Assembly: GCA_015068855.1 (NCBI GenBank)
Contig: SVJS01000012.1
Location: 1-32,460, forward strand
DNA length: 32,460 bases
Reading direction: 5' to 3'
Source: Oscillospiraceae bacterium
GTDB lineage: Bacteria; Bacillota; Clostridia; UBA1381; UBA9506
Below the pieces are notes generated by a model, which worked only from the letters and a program-made list of their open reading frames with translations, did no database searches and was not told the DNA's origin. Shown here in pieces: positions 23,555-32,460 of this stretch. Each line of letters starts with the position of its first letter. The first letter of the stretch is position 1. The position numbers were made by a program, and so were the translations under genes.

Positions 23555-24118
23555 ATGGAAACAAAACATTCCGTGATTATGGATGAAGACGCTATGTCGC
23601 GTGCGATTACCCGTATTGCCTTTGAGATTATTGAAAAAAATAAGGGCGTGGAAAACATTGCCTTAATTGGCATTCAGCGCCGTGGTGTTTTAATGGCCAA
23701 CCGCCTGAAAAAGCGCCTGGAGGAGCTGGAGGGTGTGTCCCTGCCCATGGGGATTTTAGACATCACCTTTTATCGTGATGATTTAAGCCTGCTGGCCGAA
23801 ATGCCTGTGATTAACGGCACCAACATTGATTTTATGGTGATTGGCAAAAAAATCATTTTAGTTGACGATGTTTTATTTACAGGTCGAACTGCAAGAGCAG
23901 CCATTGAGGCGGTTATGGAGCTTGGCCGTGCTGCCAAAATTGAGTTGGCGGTTATGGTGGACAGAGGCCATCGTGAACTGCCCATCCGTGCCGATTACGT
24001 AGGAAAAAATATACCCACCTCCCGTCAGGAAGTGGTTCATGTTTCCTTTGAGGAGCTGGATGGCTCCAATGAGGTTGCTTTGGAAAAGAAAAACGGACAG
24101 ACTAAGGAGGAAGAATAA
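23555..24118 (+). CDS. pyrR: Bifunctional PyrR: pyr mRNA-binding attenuator and uracil phosphoribosyltransferase
   Basis: 187 aa, full length. The PRPP-binding motif is VILVDDVLFTGRTARAA and the protein has the typical PyrR start DEDAMSRAITRIAFEII. It senses UMP and binds the leader of its own operon; the leader with the matching site lies just upstream. AAGGAGG precedes the ATG. The stop is two bases before pyrB. Confidence 0.96.
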   Translation: METKHSVIMDEDAMSRAITRIAFEIIEKNKGVENIALIGIQRRGVLMANRLKKRLEELEGVSLPMGILDITFYRDDLSLLAEMPVINGTNIDFMVIGKKIILVDDVLFTGRTARAAIEAVMELGRAAKIELAVMVDRGHRELPIRADYVGKNIPTSRQEVVHVSFEELDGSNEVALEKKNGQTKEEE

Positions 24119-24120
24119 GC

Positions 24121-25047
24121 ATGAAGCTTGCCAGCAAAGATTTACTGGGTATGAAGGATTTGAGCGCAGAGGAAATCCGTTACATCCTTTACCAGGCCGA
24201 GATTATGAAGCAAATTTTGGTGCAGGGTGCAAAGAAAACACCACATTTACAAGGCAAAACCGTTGTTACCCTCTTTTATGAAAACAGTACGAGAACCCGC
24301 ATGTCCTTTGAGCTTGCCTCAAAATATATGAGTGCCAACGCAGCGAACATTACGGCTTCCGGGTCTTCTGTTGCCAAGGGCGAAACGCTGATTGATACAG
24401 CGCAAACCATTGATGCGATGGGAACGGATGTCATCGTCATTCGTCATAGCATGTCAGGGGCGCCCCACTTAATTGCAAAGCATGTTAAAGCCGCTGTTGT
24501 CAATGCCGGCGACGGCATGAACGAGCATCCCACGCAGGCCTTTTTAGATATGCTGACCATGAAGGAAAACAAGGGTCAAATCGAGGATTTGCGTGTTGCT
24601 ATTATCGGTGATGTGGCTCATAGCCGTGTGGCACGCTCAAACATTCATGCGCTTCGCAAATTAGGCGCCGATGTTGTGCTGGGCGGACCGGCAACCCTGA
24701 TGCCAAAAGATATCGAGCTTATGGATGTTAAAGCGTATAATAATGTTGACCGAGCCATTGACGGTGCGGACGTTGTGATGTGCCTGCGTTTGCAAAAGGA
24801 GCGCCAGCAAAGCGGCTTGCTCCCCAGCATGCGTGAATATTCCAAGTTTTTTGGCCTTGATGAAAAACGTCTGGCGCTGGCAAAGCCAGATGCTATTGTG
24901 ATGCATCCCGGTCCGGTTAATCGCGGCATTGAGCTTTGCACCGGTGTACTGGATCTTGACCGTGCAGTTGTGAATGACCAGGTAACCAATGGTGTGGCGG
25001 TCAGAATGGCTGTACTTAATATTCTGGCAAAAAGGAGTAATGCATAA
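24121..25047 (+). CDS. pyrB: Aspartate carbamoyltransferase catalytic subunit
   Basis: 308 aa; joins carbamoyl phosphate and aspartate. The carbamoyl phosphate site is YENSTRTRMSFELA and the second conserved segment is EHPTQAFLDMLT. There is no regulatory subunit gene (pyrI), as expected for the Firmicutes type. The stop codon shares its last A with the pyrC start (TAATG). Confidence 0.97.
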   Translation: MKLASKDLLGMKDLSAEEIRYILYQAEIMKQILVQGAKKTPHLQGKTVVTLFYENSTRTRMSFELASKYMSANAANITASGSSVAKGETLIDTAQTIDAMGTDVIVIRHSMSGAPHLIAKHVKAAVVNAGDGMNEHPTQAFLDMLTMKENKGQIEDLRVAIIGDVAHSRVARSNIHALRKLGADVVLGGPATLMPKDIELMDVKAYNNVDRAIDGADVVMCLRLQKERQQSGLLPSMREYSKFFGLDEKRLALAKPDAIVMHPGPVNRGIELCTGVLDLDRAVVNDQVTNGVAVRMAVLNILAKRSNA

Positions 25048-26318
25048 TGGAAATTTTAATTAAAGGCGGTCGGGTAATTGACCCGGCAAGCGGATTAGAT
25101 ACAGTATGTGATGTTCAGATAGTAGACGGCGTGATCGCAAAAGTCGGCGACAATCTGCCGGCAGACGGTGCAACGGTTATCGATGCAACAGGCAAAATTG
25201 TTGCCCCCGGTCTGGTGGACATGCATTGCCACCTGCGCGAGCCCGGACAGGAATATAAAGAAGATATTAAAAGTGGAACGTTAGCAGCAGCAAGAGGCGG
25301 CTTTACCTCTGTTGCCTGCATGCCGAACACCAGTCCCGTTTTGGATAATGCAGCGCTCATTTCCTTTGTTAAAAACCGCGCCAAAGAGGTAGGCAGCGTT
25401 AACGTCTGGCCTATCGGCGCCATCAGCAAGGGTCTGGCAGGGGAGCAGCTGGCCGAAATCGGTGATATGCGTGCAGCCGGTGCTGTGGCCATTTCCGATG
25501 ACGGAAAGCCTGTTTCCTCTCCTGAATTGATGCGCAGAGCGTTGGAATATTCTGATATGTTTGATACCTTGGTGATTTCCCATTGCGAGGAGCTTTCGCT
25601 GGCAAACGGCTATATGAACGAGGGCGCAGTTGCCACCCGTTTAGGCTTAAAGGGCATTCCCAAGGCGGCCGAAGAAGTGCAGATTGCCCGTGACATCATT
25701 TTGGCGGGCGAGCTTGGCAAACGTATCCACATTGCCCATGTGAGCACCTCCGGCGGTGTTGACATCATTCGTCAGGCTAAAAAAGCGGGTATACGCGTAA
25801 CGGCGGAAACCTGCCCGCATTATTTCTCCTTAACGGATGAAGCGGTTGACGGCTTTAACACCAATGCCAAAATGAATCCGCCTTTGCGCAACTCAGAAGA
25901 CGTTGCGGCAGTGATTGGCGGCCTTGCTGACGGCACATTGGATGCCATCGCAACAGACCATGCCCCGCACCATGTGGATGAAAAAAATGTTGAGTTTGCA
26001 GCAGCAGCCAACGGCATCATTGGTTTGGAAACAGCCTTGGGTCTGGCCATCACATATCTTGTTAAACCCGGCCACATGAGCCTTTCCGATTTGATTTCCG
26101 TCATGAGTGCAAAACCTGCTGCCATTTTAGGCATTAAAAGAGGGACCTTGCAGGCAGGACAAGCCGCTGATGTGGTTATTTTTGATGCAGACGAGGCATA
26201 CACGGTAGATGTCAGCAGCTTTGCCTCCAAATCCAAAAACTCCCCCTATGACGGTTGGGAATTATATGGCAAGGTTTGCTGCACCATAGTCGACGGCAAG
26301 ATTGTTGCAGGAAAGTAA
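25047..26318 (+). CDS. pyrC: Dihydroorotase, class I
   Basis: 423 aa; closes carbamoyl aspartate to dihydroorotate. The zinc site is H60-C61-H62 in DMHCHLREPG, later histidines lie in VISHCEE and HIAHVS, and the catalytic Asp in ATDHAPHH. AISDDGKPV places an Asp at the bridging position as in Bacillus enzymes, rather than a carboxylated Lys. It overlaps the pyrB stop by one base. Confidence 0.96.
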   Translation: MEILIKGGRVIDPASGLDTVCDVQIVDGVIAKVGDNLPADGATVIDATGKIVAPGLVDMHCHLREPGQEYKEDIKSGTLAAARGGFTSVACMPNTSPVLDNAALISFVKNRAKEVGSVNVWPIGAISKGLAGEQLAEIGDMRAAGAVAISDDGKPVSSPELMRRALEYSDMFDTLVISHCEELSLANGYMNEGAVATRLGLKGIPKAAEEVQIARDIILAGELGKRIHIAHVSTSGGVDIIRQAKKAGIRVTAETCPHYFSLTDEAVDGFNTNAKMNPPLRNSEDVAAVIGGLADGTLDAIATDHAPHHVDEKNVEFAAAANGIIGLETALGLAITYLVKPGHMSLSDLISVMSAKPAAILGIKRGTLQAGQAADVVIFDADEAYTVDVSSFASKSKNSPYDGWELYGKVCCTIVDGKIVAGK

Positions 26319-26334
26319 AAAGGAGAGAAAAACG

Positions 26335-27252
26335 ATGTCAATTGACACACTGATTACCAAGATACAAGAGAAAAAGAACCCGACGGTTGCAGGTTTAGAC
26401 CCCCGTTGGGAATATGTACCCAAGCACATTTGCGAGGCGGCTATTCATGAGCACGGTCTCACGAACAAAGCTGTTGGCGCAGCACTGTTAGCCTTTAACA
26501 AGGGGCTCATCGACGCCCTTTGTGACATTGTTCCCGCGGTTAAGCCCCAATCGGCTTACTATGAGCTTTATGGTCTGTCAGGTCTTTCCGCTCTTGCCGA
26601 AACCATCCGTTATGCCCATGAAAAAGGGATGTATGTTATTTTAGACGGCAAGCGTAATGACATTGGCAAAACCGCTGAGGCGTATGCCGGTGCGTATCTG
26701 GGCAAGACTATGGCAGGCGAAATCCCCGTTGAAAACGAGCTTGCAAGTGACGGTCTGACCGTTAACGGCTATCTGGGAACCGATGGCATTATGCCTTTTG
26801 TGAAGGATTGTAAAGAGTATGGCAAAACGATTTTTGCTCTTGTTAAAACCTCTAACGCTTCTTCCGGCGAGTTGCAGGATTTAGAGGTAGATGGCGAGCC
26901 TATTTACAGAAAAATGGCCGCCTTAGTCAATCGCTGGGGCGAGGGAACAGAAGGAAAATTTGGTTATACGGCCGTTGGTGCAGTTGTTGGCGCAACCTAT
27001 CCGGAACAGATTTCTGAACTGCGGGCCGTGATGCCCAAGGCCTATTTCTTAGTGCCGGGTTATGGTGCTCAGGGCGGCGGCGGCAGTGATGTGGCCCGTG
27101 CGTTTGACAAAAACGGCTTAGGCGCCATCATCAATTCCTCCCGCGGCATCATGTGTGCATGGCAGAAGGTGCCGGGTGGCGAAGAGGCCTTTGGCGAGGC
27201 AGCAAGAGCCGAGGCCATCCGCATGAGAGATGATATTTTGCAATATATCTAA
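26335..27252 (+). CDS. pyrF: Orotidine 5'-phosphate decarboxylase
   Basis: 305 aa; last step of UMP synthesis. The active site DGKRNDIGKTAEAYA marks the longer subfamily (about 270-310 aa). The ATG at 26335 has AAGGAGAG upstream, while a longer reading from 26302 overlaps pyrC and has no site. C-terminal phosphate-binding residues lie in VPGYGAQGGG. Confidence 0.96.
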   Translation: MSIDTLITKIQEKKNPTVAGLDPRWEYVPKHICEAAIHEHGLTNKAVGAALLAFNKGLIDALCDIVPAVKPQSAYYELYGLSGLSALAETIRYAHEKGMYVILDGKRNDIGKTAEAYAGAYLGKTMAGEIPVENELASDGLTVNGYLGTDGIMPFVKDCKEYGKTIFALVKTSNASSGELQDLEVDGEPIYRKMAALVNRWGEGTEGKFGYTAVGAVVGATYPEQISELRAVMPKAYFLVPGYGAQGGGGSDVARAFDKNGLGAIINSSRGIMCAWQKVPGGEEAFGEAARAEAIRMRDDILQYI

Positions 27253-27308
27253 GTCTGTCTGTATCCAAACAGAGTTAGATTGAATACTTTTTGAAAGGAA
27301 GCAATGCG

Positions 27309-28391
27309 ATGAAAAAAGCTTATTTAGCGCTGGCCGACGGTACCGTCTTTGAGGGCAAAAGCCTGGGCGCTCAGGGAACGGTTTTTGGCGAGATTGTGTT
27401 TACCACCGGCATGACAGGCTATACAGAAGTCCTGACGGACCCCGCGTTTAGCGGTCAGCTTGTAACCATGACATATCCCCTTATCGGCAACAGCGGCGTC
27501 AATCACGAGGATTACCAATCAGAACACGCCACAGTCAGTGGTGTGATTATGAAGGAATGTGCAAAGCATCCCAACAATTTCCGTATGGAAGAAAGCTTAG
27601 AATCCTTTTTGGAGCGTGAACATGTTGTGGCCATCACGGGCATTGATACCCGCGCCTTAACAAAGATTATTAGAACCTCGGGCTCCATGAATGCCGTGCT
27701 CACAACAGAGGAGCCGTTTAGCTTTGAAGCATATAGCGCAAAGCTTGCAAGCTACGTGGCACCCCCGCAGCTTGAAGCAGTTAGCTGCAAGGAAGCCTAC
27801 ACAGTAGGCGAGGGCGAAAAACACGTTGCGGTTTTGGACTTTGGTCTGCGCCGTGACATTTTGGCATCGCTCTTAGCCAAGGGCGTGCGTGCAACGGTGT
27901 ATCCGGCCGCAACCAAGGCAGAGGCAATTTTAGCCGACAAGCCTGACGGCATTATGCTCGTTGGCGGCCCCGGCAATCCGGCAGACTATGCTTCTTATTT
28001 GCCGGAGATTAAAGCCCTTATGGAATCTGAAAAACCGTTCTTTGCTATTGATTTAGGTCATCAGCTTGCTGCTCTTGCCATGGGCGGCAAAACAGAGAAA
28101 TTGAAATTCGGTCATCGTGGTGCCAATCAGCCGGTTAAGGACCTGGCAGCTGACAGAACCTTTGTAACCTGTCAGAATCACGGGTATGCCGTTATCGGTG
28201 ACAGCTTAGACCCTGCCGTTGCCACTGTGACCCATATTAACTTAAACGACCAGACGGTTGAGGGCATTCGCTATGTGAAACTGCCTGCCGTTTCCATCCA
28301 GTTCCATCCGGACTCTAAGCCCGGCTCCAAAACGGATGCCTATGTTTTTGATGAATTTATCAACATGATGGGAGGTAAGGACAATGCCTAA
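27309..28391 (+). CDS. carA: Carbamoyl phosphate synthase small subunit with altered glutaminase triad
   Basis: 360 aa, full length. The N-terminal CarA domain is normal (LALADGTVFEGKSLG, CTLTGYTEV-like TGMTGYTEVLTDP). In the class I glutaminase domain the nucleophile elbow, usually GICLGHQ, reads AIDLGHQ: Asp248 (codon 28050-28052, GAT) replaces the catalytic Cys, which takes two base changes from TGT. The triad His is kept (H333), but the usual Glu of HPE is Asp335 (HPDSKPG). The other glutamine-site segments (GGPGNP, KFGHRGANQPV, QNHGYAV) remain. Glutaminase activity is probably lost; the subunit may act as a scaffold while CarB uses free ammonia, as in animal CPS1, whose Cys is Ser. GAAAGGA precedes the ATG at 27309; an upstream ATG at 27291 lacks a site. 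Confidence 0.93.
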   Translation: MKKAYLALADGTVFEGKSLGAQGTVFGEIVFTTGMTGYTEVLTDPAFSGQLVTMTYPLIGNSGVNHEDYQSEHATVSGVIMKECAKHPNNFRMEESLESFLEREHVVAITGIDTRALTKIIRTSGSMNAVLTTEEPFSFEAYSAKLASYVAPPQLEAVSCKEAYTVGEGEKHVAVLDFGLRRDILASLLAKGVRATVYPAATKAEAILADKPDGIMLVGGPGNPADYASYLPEIKALMESEKPFFAIDLGHQLAALAMGGKTEKLKFGHRGANQPVKDLAADRTFVTCQNHGYAVIGDSLDPAVATVTHINLNDQTVEGIRYVKLPAVSIQFHPDSKPGSKTDAYVFDEFINMMGGKDNA

Positions 28392-31300
28392 ATATGAATC
28401 CGTTAAAAAGGTTTTGGTCATCGGCTCCGGCCCGATTATTATCGGTCAGGCGGCAGAGTTTGACTATGCCGGCACGCAGGCTTGTCGTGCCTTGCAGGAA
28501 GAGGGAATTGAGGTTGTTCTGATTAACTCAAACCCCGCAACCATCATGACAGATAAAATGATGGCAGATAAAATTTATGTTGAGCCCTTGGTGGCTGAAA
28601 CCGTGCGCAAGGTTATTGAAATTGAAAGACCCGACAGCATTCTGCCCACCCTGGGCGGTCAGACAGGTTTGAACCTTGCCATGGAACTTGCCGAAGAGGG
28701 CTATCTGGACAAAATGAATGTACGCCTTTTGGGAACCGCAACCTCTGCGATTAAAATGGCAGAGGACAGACAGGCCTTTAAGGACACCATGGAATCCATC
28801 GGCGAGCCCTGCATTGCGTCCAAAGTTGTTGAAAGCTGCGCAGATGCTCTTTCTTTTGCAGAAGAAATCGGCTATCCCGTAATTGTACGTCCGGCTTACA
28901 CCTTGGGTGGCACGGGTGGCGGTATTGCTTCTGACGAAGCAGAACTTCGTGAAATTGCAACCAACGGTCTCCGTCTGTCCCGTGTGCATCAGGTTTTAAT
29001 TGAAAAATGTATTGCCGGCTGGAAGGAAATCGAGTTTGAGGCCATGCGTGACGGTAAGGGTAACGCCATTACCATCTGCTCTATGGAAAACATCGACCCG
29101 GTTGGCGTGCACACCGGTGACTCCGTGGTTGTTGCACCGGCGCAAACCTTGAGCAATAAAGAATATCAGATGCTCAGGACAGCGTCCTTAAACATCATTC
29201 ATGCTCTGGGCATTGAGGGCGGTTGCAACTGCCAGTTTGCCCTCCATCCGGACAGCTTAGAATATGCCGTTATTGAGGTTAATCCGCGTCTGTCCCGTTC
29301 TTCGGCGCTGGCTTCCAAGGCAACTGGCTATCCCATTGCAAAGGTGGCCTCCAAAATTGCCATCGGTTACGGTCTGGATGAAATTGTGAACGCAGTTACA
29401 GGCAAAACCTGTGCATGCTTTGAGCCCACCATTGACTATTGCGTTATCAAGTTCCCCAAATGGCCTTTTGATAAATTTGTGAAAGCCAAGAGAACGCTGG
29501 GCACACAGATGAAAGCAACCGGCGAGGTTATGGCCATTGCAGATAACATGGAAGGCGCCCTGATGAAAGCCGTTCGCTGCCTGGAACTGGGCGTTATCTC
29601 CTATGACCTTAAAAAGCTGAAAGCTCTTTCAAAGAAAGATATTGTGCGCCGTCTGTCTCAGGTTGATGATGAGCGTATGTTCGTCATTTGTGAGGCCCTG
29701 CGCCGCGGTGTTGATATTGATATGATTCACACCATCACAACCATCGACCTGTTCTTCTTAAACGTCTTTAAGAACATTGTTGAGATGGAGCAAACCTTAT
29801 CTCAGGAAGAATTGACACCTGAGCTTCTGCTTGAAGCCAAGAAAATGTGCTTCCCCGATAAGCTGATTGCTTCCTTATCCGGCATTTCGGAAATCGGTAT
29901 TCGCGCCATGCGTGAGCTGCACAGCATTTTCCCGTCCTATAAAATGGTTGACACCTGTGCGGCTGAGTTTGAGGCGGTTACCCCGTATTATTACTCCACG
30001 TATGACCCGAACACAGAAACCGTTTCTTCCATGAAGAAAAAGGTTGTTGTTATCGGCTCCGGTCCGATTCGTATCGGTCAGGGTATTGAATTTGACTATT
30101 GCTCCGTTCATGCGGTTTGGGCGTTAAAGGAAGCAGGCTACGAAACCATTATCATCAACAACAACCCGGAAACCGTTTCCACCGACTTTGATACGGCGGA
30201 CAAGCTCTATTTTGAGCCGCTGACAGCCGAGGACGTGGGCAACATCCTGGAAATCGAGCAGCCTGACGGTGTTTTGGTACAGTTTGGCGGTCAAACAGCC
30301 ATCAAGCTGACCGAATCCTTAAAGGATATGGGTGTTCGTATTTTGGGAACCAAGGCCGAGGATATTGATGCAGCAGAAGACCGAGAAGTCTTTGATGATA
30401 TCTTAGAGGCCTGCCACATCCGCCGTCCGGAGGGCCGCACAGTCTTCACGCATCAGGAAGCTTTGGAGGCAGCCAATGAGCTGGGCTATCCGGTTTTGGT
30501 CCGTCCCTCTTATGTACTCGGTGGTCAGGGCATGGAAATTGCCTATAATGACCAGGATGTTCAGGAGTTTATGGACATCATCATGATGATTCGTCAGGAG
30601 CATCCCATCCTGATTGATAAGTATATGATGGGTAAGGAAATCGAGGTCGATGCGATCTGCGACGGCGAGGATATCTTAATCCCCGGTATCATGGAGCATT
30701 TAGAGCGTGCCGGCGTTCACTCCGGTGACTCTATCTCCGTCTATCCCTCCCCGACGCTGACGCCGAAAATTCGTGAGGAGCTTGTGGAATGCACAAGAAA
30801 ACTGGCAAAGGCCCTGCATGTTGTGGGTCTTGTGAACATCCAGTTTGTTCTTTATGAGGGCGAGATTTACGTTATTGAGGTAAATCCCCGTTCCTCCCGT
30901 ACGGTTCCGTATATCAGCAAGGTAACCAATGTGCCTATGGTAGACTTGGCGACCCGCTGCGTGCTGGGCGAGAAATTAAGAAACATGGGCTGTGGCACGG
31001 GTCTCCATCCCGAGGGTAAATACATGGCCGTTAAGGTGCCCGTGTTCTCCTTTGAAAAGCTGCATAACGTGGATATTTCCTTAGGCCCTGAAATGAAGTC
31101 CACCGGCGAGGTTTTGGGTATCAGCGAGGACTTTTCCGAGGCGCTTTATAAGGGACTCTTAGGTGCCGGCTTTAAGATGAGCGAAACAGGGAATGTTTTA
31201 ATCACGGTTCGTGACACGGATAAAGCAGAAATGCTGGATATCGCCAGAGGCTTCCGTGAACTGGGCTACCAGATTTATTCCACCGCCGGCACAGCTGAGT

Positions 31301-31581
31301 TTTTGATGAAGAACGGTGTTGTGGCAGCGACAGTTGCTAAAATCGGCGAGGGTACGCCCGACATTTTGGATCTGTTGCAGGAAGGCCGCTTCAACATGGT
31401 TATCAACACGGCAACCAAAGGTCGCCGTCCTGACCGTGACGGCTTTAAGATTCGCAGAAAGACAGTTGAGCTGTCTGTGCCATGTCTTACCAGCTTAGAT
31501 ACCGCCAAAGCCTTTTTGGCAAGCTTGCAATGCACAAGCGATAAGCATAACCTTTCCATGGTTAATCTGCTTGATGTGTAA
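28384..31581 (+). CDS. carB: Carbamoyl phosphate synthase large subunit
   Basis: 1065 aa, normal length. Two homologous halves each start with a similar segment (VLVIGSGPIIIGQAAEFDYAG and VVVIGSGPIRIGQGIEFDY) and contain an ATP-grasp domain: the first makes carboxyphosphate and carbamate from bicarbonate and ammonia, the second phosphorylates carbamate. The last 130 residues form the MGS-like regulatory domain. The start overlaps carA by 8 bases. Conserved ATP-grasp segments look intact, so synthesis from ammonia should be possible even if CarA cannot release it from glutamine. It ends the operon. Confidence 0.97.
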   Translation: MPKYESVKKVLVIGSGPIIIGQAAEFDYAGTQACRALQEEGIEVVLINSNPATIMTDKMMADKIYVEPLVAETVRKVIEIERPDSILPTLGGQTGLNLAMELAEEGYLDKMNVRLLGTATSAIKMAEDRQAFKDTMESIGEPCIASKVVESCADALSFAEEIGYPVIVRPAYTLGGTGGGIASDEAELREIATNGLRLSRVHQVLIEKCIAGWKEIEFEAMRDGKGNAITICSMENIDPVGVHTGDSVVVAPAQTLSNKEYQMLRTASLNIIHALGIEGGCNCQFALHPDSLEYAVIEVNPRLSRSSALASKATGYPIAKVASKIAIGYGLDEIVNAVTGKTCACFEPTIDYCVIKFPKWPFDKFVKAKRTLGTQMKATGEVMAIADNMEGALMKAVRCLELGVISYDLKKLKALSKKDIVRRLSQVDDERMFVICEALRRGVDIDMIHTITTIDLFFLNVFKNIVEMEQTLSQEELTPELLLEAKKMCFPDKLIASLSGISEIGIRAMRELHSIFPSYKMVDTCAAEFEAVTPYYYSTYDPNTETVSSMKKKVVVIGSGPIRIGQGIEFDYCSVHAVWALKEAGYETIIINNNPETVSTDFDTADKLYFEPLTAEDVGNILEIEQPDGVLVQFGGQTAIKLTESLKDMGVRILGTKAEDIDAAEDREVFDDILEACHIRRPEGRTVFTHQEALEAANELGYPVLVRPSYVLGGQGMEIAYNDQDVQEFMDIIMMIRQEHPILIDKYMMGKEIEVDAICDGEDILIPGIMEHLERAGVHSGDSISVYPSPTLTPKIREELVECTRKLAKALHVVGLVNIQFVLYEGEIYVIEVNPRSSRTVPYISKVTNVPMVDLATRCVLGEKLRNMGCGTGLHPEGKYMAVKVPVFSFEKLHNVDISLGPEMKSTGEVLGISEDFSEALYKGLLGAGFKMSETGNVLITVRDTDKAEMLDIARGFRELGYQIYSTAGTAEFLMKNGVVAATVAKIGEGTPDILDLLQEGRFNMVINTATKGRRPDRDGFKIRRKTVELSVPCLTSLDTAKAFLASLQCTSDKHNLSMVNLLDV

Positions 31582-31603
31582 GTTAAAAAAACGTTAAGCA
31601 ATA

Positions 31604-31642
31604 AAGAACCTCCCATGACCTGTCATGGGAGGTTCTTCTTTT
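31604..31642. terminator. Terminator of the pyr operon
   Basis: AAGAACCTCCCATGAC (31604-31619) pairs exactly with GTCATGGGAGGTTCTT (31622-31637), followed by CTTTTT. It lies between convergent carB and cysK and may serve both, though the minus-strand T run is weak. Confidence 0.88.
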
Positions 31643-31665
31643 TGTAAAGGTCTGTTTTTCTTTTT

Positions 31666-32460
31666 TTATTCTGCAAACATGGCCGTGGAGAGATACCGTT
31701 CTCCCGTATCGGGGAGAAGAGCCACGATGGTTTTGCCTTTGTTTTCCGGACGCGCTGCCAGGCGTTTTGCTGCAAACAGAGCGGCACCGGAGGAAATACC
31801 CACCAAGATGCCACGCTCTTTCGCAAAGGCCTTGCCGGTTTGCAGGGCATCGCTATCTTCAATAGGCAGAATTTCGTCATAGAGCTCTGTGTCTAAAATG
31901 GAGGGCACAAAACCGGCACCAATGCCCTGAATCTGATGTGCGCCACTTCGCTTTTCTGTCAGGTAAGGCGAAGAAGCGGGTTCAACGCCCACGATTTGAA
32001 TCTCTGGTTTTTTGGCTTTCAGAAACTGACCGACACCTGTCAGCGTTCCGCCTGTTCCAATGCCTGCCACGAAGATATCCACACTGCCGTCGGTATCTTC
32101 CCAAATTTCGGGTCCGGTTGTGTTAACATGGGCCGCTGCGTTAGCGGGGTTGTCAAACTGACCGGGGATAAAGCTGTTTGGGGTTGCATCGGCAAGCTCC
32201 TGTGCCTTTTTGATGGCGCCGCTCATGCCCTGCGCACCATCGGTCAAAACAATTTCGGCGCCATAGGCTTTCAAGAGGTTGCGGCGCTCAGCACTCATGG
32301 TTTCGGGCATGGTTAAGATGATTTTATAGCCTCGCTCGGCGCAAATAGCGGCAAGACCAATGCCTGTGTTTCCGCTGGTGGGTTCAATGATAACAGAACC
32401 GGGGCGGAGCAGGCCTTTTGCTTCGGCATCTTCTATCATGTAAAGGGCGGCACGGTCTTT
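31666..32460 (-). CDS. cysK: Cysteine synthase (O-acetylserine sulfhydrylase), 5' end beyond window
   Basis: 264 codons visible; about the first 40 residues lie past the right edge. The frame opens at the edge with [12 protein letters not shown], where the first Lys should be the PLP lysine of the family motif SxKDR. The substrate loop [10 protein letters not shown] and the glycine-rich phosphate-binding loop [10 protein letters not shown] are present, and the C-terminus has [11 protein letters not shown]. It makes cysteine from O-acetylserine and sulfide with PLP. It is convergent with carB. Confidence 0.95.
   Translation of the reverse strand, partial: KDRAALYMIEDAEAKGLLRPGSVIIEPTSGNTGIGLAAICAERGYKIILTMPETMSAERRNLLKAYGAEIVLTDGAQGMSGAIKKAQELADATPNSFIPGQFDNPANAAAHVNTTGPEIWEDTDGSVDIFVAGIGTGGTLTGVGQFLKAKKPEIQIVGVEPASSPYLTEKRSGAHQIQGIGAGFVPSILDTELYDEILPIEDSDALQTGKAFAKERGILVGISSGAALFAAKRLAARPENKGKTIVALLPDTGERYLSTAMFAE

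Noticed and set aside
1-32460. CRISPR array, insertion sequence, prophage or rRNA
   Set aside because: No regularly spaced repeats, transposase or integrase reading frames, phage genes or rRNA-like segments were found on either strand.

Overview
The window looks like chromosomal DNA from an anaerobic, low-to-mid G+C member of the Clostridia (Bacillota). This rests on strong AGGAGG-type ribosome binding sites, frequent TTG starts, near-consensus sigma-A promoters, the rpmH-rnpA-yidD-yidC-jag cluster, a ThiI without a rhodanese domain, and a PyrR-attenuated pyrimidine operon. The species cannot be named from the sequence alone.

Layout. (1) 1-1630: an AT-rich two-gene unit, probably accessory DNA, encoding an RNase III-like protein with two dsRNA-binding domains and a 56-aa acidic protein. 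(2) 1671-3260: a TetR regulator divergent from a zinc-type cation diffusion facilitator. (3) 3290-4291: a membrane acyltransferase convergent with the transporter. (4) 4451-5296: rplM-rpsI on the minus strand. (5) 5446-10628: a tightly packed minus-strand operon rarA, methyltransferase, thiI, small membrane exporter, thyX, tmk. (6) 10737-13196: minus-strand rpmH-rnpA-yidD-yidC-jag with ATGA stop/start overlaps. dnaA and oriC are not next to it; upstream lies a divergent zinc-ribbon/transmembrane/propeller protein gene instead. (7) 15256-15342: tRNA-Leu(CAA). (8) 15684-18077: a three-gene unit encoding a PqqD-like protein, an S24/S26 peptidase and an ABC exporter, which resembles a peptide (RiPP-type) maturation and export module without a visible precursor. 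(9) 18439-23272: a carbohydrate importer (lipoprotein plus two permeases, no ATPase) with a GH88 unsaturated glucuronyl hydrolase, suggesting uptake and intracellular cleavage of polysaccharide-lyase products. (10) 23352-31642: a PyrR-controlled pyrR-pyrB-pyrC-pyrF-carA-carB operon ending in a strong terminator. (11) 31666-32460: the 3' part of cysK, convergent with carB.

How the genes connect. Regions 5 and 6 hold housekeeping functions: replication rescue, tRNA thiolation, dTMP synthesis and phosphorylation, protein insertion and RNase P. The pyr operon covers carbamoyl phosphate, carbamoyl aspartate and dihydroorotate formation plus the last UMP step; pyrD, pyrK and pyrE are not in the window.

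The observation that most deserves checking is in carA. The glutaminase nucleophile cysteine is replaced by aspartate (residue 248, codon GAT), and the triad glutamate is replaced by aspartate (residue 335). This predicts a carbamoyl phosphate synthetase that runs on free ammonia. Next in interest are the RNase III with tandem dsRBDs and its acidic partner, the orphan PqqD/peptidase/ABC unit, and a terminator-like hairpin inside the start of the first sugar permease gene.
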